NCBI RefSeq assembly: GCF_016906535.1
Contig: NC_057372.1
Coordinates: forward strand, 1,283,501-1,347,500
Reading direction: 5' to 3'
Source of the DNA: Rhizoctonia solani
Lineage: Eukaryota; Basidiomycota; Agaricomycetes; Cantharellales; Ceratobasidiaceae
DNA: 64,000 bases
Shown here in pieces: positions 24,008 to 33,773 of the stretch. Below the pieces are notes generated by a model. That model did not search any database and was not told the DNA's origin. It saw only the letters and a program-made list of their open reading frames with translations. Numbering within the stretch: the first letter of the stretch is position 1; each line of letters begins with the position of its first letter. A program made the position numbers and the translations under genes.

Positions 24008-25153
24008 TCATTCCGATTTTGCTTGTTTGGCCATTCGCCGATCCTCTTCCAGTACCTTCTCCCTCCAGATCCAAATGCCCGATAATGCTGCCCCACTCCC
24101 AAAGAAGATTGATCCAATGATGAACCATCCGATGGCCAAGAGTCTTGATTGAACACCACGTAAGAGCCATATTCCTGCAAATAAAGTAGTGCCCGTGATA
24201 AAAATTATATCCCACTTTAAGAAGCTTTGTGCTACAGACGTCGCTGGAGATAGAGAGCTAGGAGAGAATGTCGGGTGGTATGCATGCTTAAGTGAGGCGA
24301 GTGGTGCATTTGATACCAATGCCCTGAACAAAACATACGCATGTGTAATTGCTGACCAGCAGAAGTTCGTGATGTGGACCAACTGGAGGACTTCGTACGA
24401 GCATTCTGGAGCGTCCCCCTGTGCGTAATGCTGATACGTCAAATAAAGGGATTGAATGGCAACAATTGAAACCGGAAAGATTTGCCACACAACGTTGACG
24501 GTAATAGTTTGAGAAATCACCAAGACGGTGGAAACCAGTAGGTACCCAAGGAGATAGCCTATAAAGGTTCCTTCGATGTAGTGTGGGTGCAGTGATATAG
24601 CCCTTTGGCCCGAAGACAGTAGGTGAATAGTCCACCAAAGAGGCAGTATTACTGCGCCACTAAATATCTGATACAGAACTCCTAGGATCAGCATCGATAC
24701 TAGCACCACAGGAACTCGATACCCAGCTCTCCGCATTTCAATGAAAGGCAAGATAGCAGAGGGACCGAACGTAGCGTAGAACTCGAAAAAGAATTTAGCT
24801 CTGCCGTGGTCGAGAGCTTCGCGCATGAATGCTACTATGATGCACATGCGGAAATCAAAAGCATCGTGGCCAATATATGACAATCTAGCGGGGGTATGTG
24901 CGCCTCCTTTCTGGCACCATTCATTGAATGAAGGTCGTGGACTATCGTTGAATATCCCGAATAGGATGCGGCGGCACAGAATGACTATATCTTTTCTCAG
25001 CACCTCGTTAAACATAATATGTCAGGACTCACCACATATGGTAAAAGAGATAGTGTGAGTGTACGCCAAACGTTCGATTTTCCAGTGAGGCTGAATAGGA
25101 TTTAAGCCACATTGATGCTGCCTGGTGGTCAACTTAAACTTGCCTTGCATCAT
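24008..25153 (-). CDS. multi-pass membrane protein, unknown function
   Basis: About 365 residues. I extend it upstream of the obvious frame: an ATG at 25153 opens 121 bases (MMQGKFKLTTRQHQCG, then AYTHTISFTICG). These join through a 48-nt GT-AG intron (24985-25032) in frame to VILCRRILFGIFND. Hydrophobic segments suggest about eight transmembrane helices, for example VPVVLVSMLILGVLYQIF, GYLLGYLLVSTVLVI, IFPVSIVAIQSLYL, WDIIFITGTTLFAGIWL and AIGWFIIGSIFFGSGA. A basic/acidic cytosolic tail (EDRRMAKQAKSE) follows. No family name can be given with confidence; similar hydrophobic proteins occur beside fungal oxidoreductase and terpenoid genes. Neighbouring genes do not indicate a role. Confidence 0.65.
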
Positions 25154-25276
25154 GGGTAGGTTTACCCTCAGTGACTTGCTACTGACTTCGATGCAGTTAT
25201 CGGACTACTGGTTGTATGGAGGGTACTACTCGGGTGGACGAGTTAGGTTGAACCGCGCAGCTTCAACCGCTGCGCA

Positions 25277-25532
25277 CTAACCCCCTATATACCAAGGTAA
25301 TGTTACCGGCAGTCCGAACATGAACCGATGTTCTCGCCCCTTCAGACGCCCACGCGGTTTGGGACCAAAGTTAGAGTTCGGATCCAGCAACGTGCACCTC
25401 TGAGGAATTCGTTCTCGACCACGTGGAGATGCCCTGGGGAGATGTTGTGGTTTCCAGGAACCTGGTACAGCTTGTAGGGTGATGTGCACTGAGCCAACAT
25501 ACTAACACAATCAGGGTGATCGGTTTAGTCAT
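25277..25532 (-). CDS. doubtful small secreted protein ORF
   Basis: ATG 25532 begins MTKPITLIVLVCWLSA, which looks like a signal peptide. As written the frame ends after about 53 residues. If one base is added near 25490 it continues into a basic 66-residue segment that stops at 25277 (ending LPWYIGG). No cysteine pattern or known domain. It could be a chance hydrophobic start; listed because it is the only small ORF in the window with a convincing leader. Confidence 0.25.
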
Positions 25533-25872
25533 TTTATCGAGTCTTATGGGGCATCTATGTTTTGAGTGGATGAAGAATAACTGTCTACCCAAATTTGAAT
25601 AATTGGACTATTTAAGAATTATATATTAGTATTTTAAGTAAACCGGAAACCGGGCACGACTGCCATAGCAGGTTATATAAACTTACTATTCATGAGGGGG
25701 ATACCGGAGCATGAGCGAACAACATTCTGAAGGAATCACTCAGAACGAAGTTAAAAATTCATCGTTGACGAGAAACACGAGAGTAGCATACTCAAGAACT
25801 GATCGCGCGAGAAAATTTAGGATGCATACATGTCAGTAGCCAAGTGAAACATGGTAATACAATAAAAAAAAC

Positions 25873-28800
25873 CTATCGAACTTTGGCCAGAATCTTTTTC
25901 AGCTTCACGTTTTCGGCCTCGAGTTTTTCAACCTTCGACGTGGCTTGCGACATCTTGTCCAATAGATAACTCGCTCGGGCTCCGGTAGCTCCTTTACCAC
26001 CGAGAATCGTTGATCCAAGATCCAATCCAATGTCCTTTAGTACGGTTAGTTCGTCCTCGCATGCCTTGATAGTTGACAGTGAAGTAGCAATGGACTTCTC
26101 GTTGAAGTTGATAGTTTGCACCGCCCGGAAGATATCATCTGCGTATGCCAATTTGGATTGAGAGAGAGACCTGGCGTATCCAAAGTAACGGGCAAACCTT
26201 GAACTAAGCGCCGATAAACATGTTTGTAAACCGGCTTTCCGGGTTTGATTGTTGTCGGGAGACCTATGGGATATTATGAGGTAGTTTGCATCACACTCGT
26301 ATTGGCTCACCATCTTTAGTACCAATCGAAATTAATTCGGCAGTCTCCATATTCCTCAATGCTAGCTCATCTCCCTTGAATGGGAATTCGAGAAGGACAT
26401 TGGCATAGGGAATCTAATATCCGCATACTCACATCTAGACTTACTTGACTATGGAGAAAAATCACATACCTCATCTTCAGATGCCAATGCCCTTAGAAGA
26501 CTCCAAGCCTGCTCTCGTGTCCATGGTAAAGATTTAGCATCTTCAAGGTCATCGCCAAATGCATTCTTGCGCATCTCGCTTATGCCACGGTGAATTATTT
26601 CCTTTACCGCATCGGTAACTGACTGCCCACTCCGTACTTTGTTTACTAACTGAAAAATCGATATAATTAGCATTAATTCAACTCATAAACCGACATTAGA
26701 GAATACACCTCCAATACTACTTACCGTATCAAGATCACTGATCCTTCCACCCAAATTCTCTACAGCCTGGAGTTCATCTTTGCCGAGTGATTGTTTAATC
26801 TCATAATTTGAGAGTTTCGATATTACGTAGCTGCGCGCGGTATTGACATCAGCATCACTCAGAGCAATGGATGTCAAGGGTTTTGATGGAAGAGCTACAA
26901 ATCACAAGATTGTAAGCATTTCCAGTCATCCACATGGACCTTGCGATACAATGTGCAATCGTTACCTTTGGCCACACGCTTAGTGTTTTCTCTATTGATG
27001 CATACAAATATGACATGTGCGACCTAGTAGACAGAATTCCCCGTGGGTTACAATCTTTAATCAGGGCTATTGTCTTTCAAACTTGAAGACAGCTCGAACT
27101 AACCTTATCCTCTACTAATTTCGCGGCCCATTCAGCCAAAACATTGAGCACTTCTTCACGCTTAGCCCCTTGTGGTTGATAGTTCGTAATCACGACGATG
27201 GGAAGGTCATCCTTGGTCTCTTCAGGACCACTCCGGCCAGCAACTGGAATTGGAGCCTGTTCAGGGAAATTTGGGAGAGGGAGAAGAATTTCTTTCTCAT
27301 TTGTCACCGTAGCTGCATATTTTTCGTCTCAGATATAGCATTCTGAGCCAAGGAAGCACTCGGGACCACTCTTTGGACAGAGTCCCGATCGCTTCGTTGG
27401 GAAATGATGTGCGCGCGCTCCGCACCTCGGCTGGTGTTCTTCTTGCGGTCTTCTTTGACACGACGAAGAGCTTCAGTCGCGATATTGAGAATATCTTTCA
27501 ACTGAGACTCGGTAGTTGAGCTGAAACCGGCTGTATTGTATGGTTAACATATAATCGCATATACGTTGTTCCATGCGTACCCTTTTGTCCAATGAGGCCG
27601 ACGCTCGCCAGATCTATCATATTATTCAAAGATGTCAGGAAGCTAAAGTATGGCCAATAGCCAGTTTGTGTAGCTAATTCGCGAATCATGCTCGAATCAT
27701 TCGGGGTATTCAATATCTTGGCACAATCGATTATGATTGACGGTCTACGAGTCAAATCTGAGTTGCAGTTCCAACTTAAGTGAATGATTATAACTGGCCT
27801 ATATTTTTCCTTCATAATACTATCGACAAGCTCTCCCTTCCCTGCGCCCGCAGGTCCATGTATAACCGCAACCGTGGCTGTTGGAGATAGTAACCATTTG
27901 AAACAGAGCTAGTGGTAGAAACTACTTACATGGTAAGTCGTTCAAATACGCTCGAAGGGTCGCTTTCGCATCTTTCCTCTCTCTCCAAATTGCGGGCTCC
28001 TCCGCTCCCCCTTCACCGGAGCGGTTGCCAGACAAAGTTGAAGCAATACGGCCAAATGCATTCTCGCGGAGCCATTTGTAAAATGTAAAATCTAGATTGG
28101 AGTTGTCGTCGTATGCAGTAATGAGACGAATATGACGTTACCTCCATAGGCGAACCAATCGGTGGCCTTCCCTCGGATGGAGAACTCGCGAACCGGATCA
28201 AATACCTTTTAGAGCTTTATGGAATGTCCAGGTAGGTAACACAATAATACAGAACTTACAGTATAAGTGATGGTTCCTAGCAAGAAGGCGAGCACCGGTA
28301 ACACAATCCTTGGGTGGCTCGTTAACCAGTTTCGTATGGCATTTTCCTTTAGTGGTTGATCATAAAGCATACTTAGACGCGTTAGCTTTGTCCCCGGGGC
28401 AACTGCCAACGCGATTCCCGGACCAGATCTACCGATAACGTCTCCGTCCGTAGTCAAATTGACACCATGTAGACAATTTCGGGCCAAAACAGCAGAATGG
28501 ACCCTGTTGTATCTCACAGTTGCACTACGCAAAGTACCGGCGGGGGCCGGTGTTGGGGGATCCAGTTTAGTGATTCGGCCGTAGGGCTGGATTAAGCGAA
28601 TATTAGTATCTCAAACTCATTGATCACAGCATATTCACCCTTAGAACGTCATATAACGATTCGAGGTGGACATCTGGACCATCGAACTCGGTCTTGATGG
28701 TTGCCGAAGCAAAGCGGTCCATATCTTCCCGCCATGGCCTCCCACGCACAAGCCAGAATTTTCGAGGAGCACTAAAACCCAACCAGGACGGAATTCCCCC

Positions 28801-29436
28801 TTGTTTGACAGCAGACGCTTGGATAGCAGCTTGTAAATCTGCCACCGACTTGAGTTCTGTTAGACGAATCGCTGGGTCTTCCGACGTGCCAGATCCCAAG
28901 GGAGATATGTATTCAAAATGTACAAACACTCCCCCATCCTTGATCCTAGACGAAGTCAGGTAAATCTGGCATTCCCCCATTGAACATACCTGGGCTCAAT
29001 ATCTAGAACCTTAAAGCCGTCAACATCAGTGTTTTCAAGAACTTTTTTGACGCGCTCGATGACTGCTTCTTTGCGCATATTAGCAAAGTAGTATCGAGGG
29101 CTAGCTCGTATTTCAGCAATTTGGACTAGGGATCGAGCATTGGTATTAACTCACTCATATTTATTAAGCCTGATGGGGAAGAGGTGCTCAACAAAAAACC
29201 AAGCCGTCTTACGTCCAGGAGTCTTGATTGTCCGCCCAGAATTGCGACCAATCCACATGTTCAATATAGGAGAAGCACGGCCGAAAATAACTTACCGAGT
29301 CCTTAGCACTAATCTCTGCCGACAGAGCGTCGTCGACATATAGTCGTTTCTGAGGGGTGATAATGTTTGCTCGATAAATGCGACCAAATACCTGAAGACG
29401 CGGGGGCTCTCGAAGCCTCAAAGTCGAGAACGCCAT
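25873..29436 (-). CDS. YME2: mitochondrial escape protein 2 / RNA12 (inner membrane AAA-like)
   Basis: Integral mitochondrial inner-membrane protein that affects mtDNA maintenance and escape. It has at least ten exons. The start at 29436 gives a presequence-like MAFSTLRLREPPRLQVFGRI. An RNA-recognition-like domain lies around VHLESLYDVLRPYGRI and SATVRYNRVHSAVLARNCLHG. A transmembrane segment follows (IVLPVLAFLLGTITYTV). The RNA12 ATPase part has a Walker A, HGPAGAGKGELVD, then IIIDCAKIL and the DDLPIVVITNY strand. The C-terminus is helical and coiled-coil (KMSQATSKVEKLEAENVKLKKIL), ending KVR at 25873. This domain order (RRM, TM, RNA12) is diagnostic. I saw no clear frame break. Confidence 0.9.
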
Positions 29437-30345
29437 GATCGAGGCAAGCGACCCAGTGCTATATTATCAATCAGCTTCTATAGCACATTCATCGTATGAC
29501 AAGCTTAACTATAAGAGTGGCTCGATCAATAATTTCAAAGGCTCAGAGGGAATGCTGGAGGGTAATTCAGGACCGACCTTGCCCTAAGCCTGAAATGATC
29601 GACGTCCAGACTTCGGCGCTTAACTATCGTAATTGGCAATTTCTTTGTAGCTATAGATTTACCAACCTATTGGGTTTTTCGAGACCGAGGGGATGTAGTT
29701 TTCATTACTTGACCTGCTTCAATACCCCTTATTCTTATGAAATAAGCTAAGTTCTCTCAAATACTGCTCAATCCTTTGATAGAGTGTCACCAAGCCTGAC
29801 TTATAAATACATCGCTCAACTAAATCTGCCTTTGTTCCCAAGCCCTTTAGAGTGACTCATTTCGAACACTCTAGAGTTACCTAGAGCACCAGAGGTCTGT
29901 GCAAGATCTCCCGTGCACTTTGGAGGGGCCGAGGGTTAATCTATCAAGAGAAATCGATCAAACCGGTAACCAATATACTGGCTAATGGTGATACATGTTT
30001 TTGATTGCTTGACTGGTTAAGAACTAATCCACGCGGGGGCTCTTACGCCCTAAGCTTTTGATTGGCCAAGTTCAGATTGAGAAAACACAATCGTATCAGC
30101 GAGAATGCGATCAACCTAATGTCATAAAAGGATTTATGATATTCAGCATTAAGGAGCAAAGCGAATGATTGTTGTTCAACCCAAGACATTATTTTATGGG
30201 CATATGCGACTTGCAAAGTGACATTCAGTTACGCCCAAACATCCAACACAATTCAGCATATAATCGCTATTATTTAATCCTTCGAAACTTTAACGACTCT
30301 AAACGGATATCAAATCAATAAAATGAGCTTGGTCGTACGTTTGAC
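29437..30345. other. intergenic region of about 900 bases
   Basis: Promoter of YME2 and 3' flank of the reductase gene. AT-rich in 30080-30320. Contains a small + strand frame (29496-29750) without recognisable content. No RNA gene or repeat supported. Confidence 0.4.
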
Positions 30346-31577
30346 TTACAGTTTTCCGGTATTCCCACCACTGAAAAGTAGCTCAAAGTATTGGGGGCAT
30401 TGTTCGAGCCCAGATTCAACTTGGTATTGGTATTTTAATCCATCCTCCCTAATCCATTTGGTCATATTGGACTCCGCCTCTCCATATCGGCCCTTGTAAT
30501 CATAAACGACGAAGCCCTCGAATCTCGGCTCGCTGAGTAATAAGAGAGGAGTAATTCTTGATTCCTTTGGAATCACTAAGCCCCGCATTATTATAGGTCG
30601 ATATAGTCCCACACGAACGATCTAGGCGTCGATGCTGCACTAGACTACAAATCTCCCAATTTTACCAATGAGTTTAGTGAGACTGTTGGAGGAATCGATG
30701 TTTTCTTTGATAATGTTGGAGGCGAGATTTTAGACCTTGTATTAACGAGGCTGAACAGGGGCGCACGGGTCGTATTATAAGCCAAGCACATTTTGTACCG
30801 GACGCGATCGCGATGACTTTGGCGCCTTTGATCTTGCCTATTTGGCATACGAGGGATCCAACTCCTCCAGCGGCGGCAGAGACTACTAGTGTTTCTCCCG
30901 CTTTGAGCTTCCCTACTTCGAATAGACCCTTTTTATGCGTCAGTAGCAGAATATCGGCGTCAGAGTATCAGAGCGTACGAAGTATGCAGTCATTCCTGCA
31001 GTACCAAGTGGTCCTAGATAGTCCAACGCGGTGAATCCTTCTGGTGGACTAACATCGTGATTAACCATCAAGCACTACTTATGACACTCCTAAGCCAACT
31101 CACTGCAGCACTCGAAGACTTTGAGCTGAGGCAATGATATACTCTGCCCAGCCTAACAAACGAAACACGGATCAGGCATAGATCATATATCAGAACAAGA
31201 TCATACTATCATCACAGCCAACACTAACCAAGAACACCGTACACCACATCGCCTGTTTTGATCTGATTATTCCCATGCACTACTGTTCCAACCCCTGCTC
31301 CACGCATGGTCTCGCCAACCCGGACTGGAGGGACGTATGTTCTGAGCGTAGTTAACTGAGAATTTATTTTACTGATAGTAGTAAAAAATGCTCACACATC
31401 GTCATTGAGCCATACCCGCATGGCTGGGTCAAGGGAAAGATAATCGGTCCGAACAATAACTTGATCGGGAGTGGGAGTAGGTAGATTGGCGGTCTCGCTC
31501 CCGAAAGTTGATTTGGTGATATGACCTTGGGGGTTTTCGGAGAGAAATATGCGTCTAGTTTGTCTAGGAACAGCCAT
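30346..31577 (-). CDS. NADPH-dependent medium-chain reductase (PTGR/curcumin-reductase-like), disrupted by internal inversion
   Basis: Zinc-free MDR enzyme of the alkenal/prostaglandin reductase type. ATG 31577 gives MAVPRQTRRIFLSENPQGH. Then come YLSLDPAMRVWLND, VGETMRGAGVGTVV, PPEGFTALDYLGPLGTAGMTAYF, the dinucleotide loop VVSAAAGGVGSLVCQIGK, and VIAIASGTKCAWL. At this point, where the next conserved 55 codons should follow, the sequence is reverse-complemented for 166 bases (30613-30778). The normal strand then resumes with GTISTYNNAGLS and GFVVYDYKGRYGEAESN, ending NTGKL at 30346. As written it cannot encode a full enzyme. A further base shift is present near 30522-30528 (one extra base before EGFVVYDY). 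Confidence 0.85.
30613..30778 (+). other. 166-bp segment inverted within the reductase gene
   Basis: Read on the + strand this segment encodes LGVDAALDYK, GIDVFFDNVGGEILD and LNRGARVVL, the missing part of the minus-strand reductase. Flipping exactly these bases restores a continuous frame at both junctions: AWL joins to TNDLGVDAA, and RVVL joins to CGTIS. No long inverted repeats are visible at the ends. Confidence 0.88.
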
Positions 31578-32106
31578 GGGTCGTAAACTCGAGGTAGGCA
31601 AATGGGTTGGATCAGTTTGAATGAGGTTAGTATACTGTGGAAGGATAGTGAAATGGGCGTCTATTGAGCGAAATTACTTGAAAAGAATATTACTGCCGTC
31701 CTGTCGAGCTTTGATAACCAAGGTGTACATATTTGCTCAACCACGCAAGCCTGAGATCTCGTGTGACGTCGATGTAGTAAAACAGATCAGAGCCAAACAT
31801 CAGCTATCTCCTATAATTGGAAACCAGAAGATAATACCTAAGGCAAACGCCGATGAGCTTCACCTTGCTCTGCAGAGCCTTGTATGATTTTACAGAGCGC
31901 ATATATGCGTGTTCCAATATTCATCCGTATATCGATTGAAACCCCAAGAGCAAATACATGTAGCAACATGCGCCGAGCGCCTAATGACTGAAATTAATGT
32001 AAAACGCAACGATCACTCGGTCGGCACGAGTTTCCCATAACCGTGCCGTTTACATCCATCCCCCAAGTGGGCGTTACGAAAACACAACCCCGCCGAACGT
32101 TAACGG
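31578..32106. promoter_or_regulatory. divergent promoter region, reductase / BMT2
   Basis: About 530 bases between divergent genes. A + strand frame at 31621-31887 has no recognisable content. No specific element identified. Confidence 0.4.
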
Positions 32107-33078
32107 ATGGTCCGCAAACGAAAACCTAAGACGCCAATCACACAGTCCAGTTCGTCAGCGACCACTAAACCTCGTCTCGACTCTGCGAAACCCAAGTCGA
32201 CCCGGACCCTCATTCGACGGTTTCATGTGTTGATCAAACGACGAGCCGTCTTGGAAAAACGGGGAAAGAAATCGAGAGAGGAGAGTGCAGAGTTGAAAGA
32301 GATCCAAACCGAAATGGAGTCGATGGGTGGGTTGGAGGCGTACCAGAGCATGTCGGCGATTGGCCAGGGGAAGGACCGGGGCGGCGGCAGCGAGTCGGTG
32401 CTTATTGGATGGATGAGAGAGTTGGGAATGCACAAGTGAGTTCCTGCCTTGCCTGCAACCAGGGCTTACACGTAAGCCATCTCCCAACTGTGGACTTAAT
32501 TTTTGTTTGGGCAATACAGGTCGGACGGAAAAGTCCGGTTACTCGAGGTTGGAGCGTTAAAGCATGACAATTACGGATCGTGCGAATCCTGGATTGCATG
32601 CTCGCCGATCGACTTGCGGTCCAGACACCCCGAAATTAGGGAACAAGATTTTCTAAAGTTGGACATGGATGAAAACAAAGATAACTGGGACGTTGTGAGT
32701 TTAAGTTTGGTGGTGAACTTTGTCCCGGATGCCAAGGACCGAGGTGGGTATTGTGTTTTACTTTTTTGTTGTTGGGATCTTATTTCGGATATAGGGAAAA
32801 TGTTGAGCATAGCCCATGACATCCTCCGTCCACCCTGCTCTCAGGCAAACGGAGGCTTGCTATTCCTCGTTTTGCCGACTCCTTGTGTGGCCAACTCGCG
32901 ATACATGACATCCGACCATCTTGTCTCGGTTTGCGCGCAACTGGGCTTTACGCTTATCCGCGACCGATGTAAACCCGGGGAAAGGTTGCCTACTGGCTCT
33001 TTGCACGCTCCAGCAATTAATCGTCCCGCGAAGTATGAACTTTACAAAAAAGACAGTGCTGAGAGAGGGATCCGATAG
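32107..33078 (+). CDS. BMT2: 25S rRNA adenine-N1 methyltransferase
   Basis: Nucleolar SAM-dependent methyltransferase that modifies a conserved adenine of large-subunit rRNA. Three exons: 32107-32435, 32520-32742 (approximately) and about 32794-33078; both introns are GT-AG. The basic N-terminus MVRKRKPKTP is a likely nucleolar signal. Then come TRTLIRRFHVLIKRRAVLEK, YQSMSAIGQGKDRGG and GWMRELG. The SAM-binding strand is VRLLEVGALKHDNY, followed by IDLRSRHPEIREQDFL and the acceptor-site region DVVSLSLVVNFVPDAKDRGKML. The last exon has LFLVLPTPCVANSRYM. These blocks match Bmt2/DUF3321 throughout with no frame break. Confidence 0.92.
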
Positions 33079-33773
33079 GAATAATTTTTCAATCCTTCTC
33101 TGAAGATGAGGGATAAGCCAGGCAACTGACGACTGATCTTCGGAAGCACTTTGCACGGGTGGAGACCGTGGAGTTTTGCGAAAAAGCGGAGGTGTGACAT
33201 CAAGTCACAGATTTGGTGCACCGTGCTTGTCACAAAGTCACGCTGTGGGTTGTTTTTTTTATGTTATTGGGCGCGGTAATTGCTTTCAAGGTCGCCGCTT
33301 GTTCGCGTTGTATGCGCATGACGTGGTACCCTGGCACGCGTTCAGCTGTCAACAAGACTGGTGACTCACTGGCCACTGCTATCGGGCGATTTTGCCAACC
33401 ATACAATAGGCGCCTGTCCATGTGAGTTGGCCAATAATTTTATGTATGTCTTAGTTTTACCGTAGACAGTATATCTACTCTCTCTCTGACTGGAGTTGCA
33501 CGCAAGTCAGGTAGCCAATATGAAATCCGCAAGGATGGGTGTCGCCCACAGCCCAAGTTTGACACGTAAAATGACTTTTGCCGCGTGCACGAAGGGGCTC
33601 AGGTGTGACTATTTGTTTTTATTATGGCACGTGACATGAGGTCACACCTTGGGTGTGTTGATGAACGGAATCGCCACACGCCAGTTTTTCTTTAGGCAGG
33701 AGAGGCACTCGTCTGCTCTCCCCCCACCCTCGTCCGCACCCCTAAATCGCAGGACTCCCTTCCGCTCCCTCCA
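33079..33773. promoter_or_regulatory. nucleoporin promoter with repeated GTGAC-type motifs
   Basis: About 695 bases upstream of the FG-nucleoporin. The nonamer aggtgtgac occurs at 33190-33198 and 33601-33609, and its reverse complement at 33641-33649. Further gtcac cores lie at 33204, 33229 and 33237, and CACGTGAC (an E-box) at 33628-33635. The last two nonamers form an inverted pair with a 31-base loop. No coding signal supported. Confidence 0.5.

Noticed and set aside
30522..30528. Second disruption in the reductase as proof of pseudogenisation
   Set aside because: A single extra base here is as easily a sequencing error given the many single-base errors elsewhere; only the inversion is treated as a strong signal.
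33079..33773. Possible CRISPR-like or transposon terminal repeats from the recurring gtgac/gtcac motifs
   Set aside because: Copies are 9 bases, irregularly spaced and in a eukaryotic promoter; no spacer array, target-site duplication or transposase.
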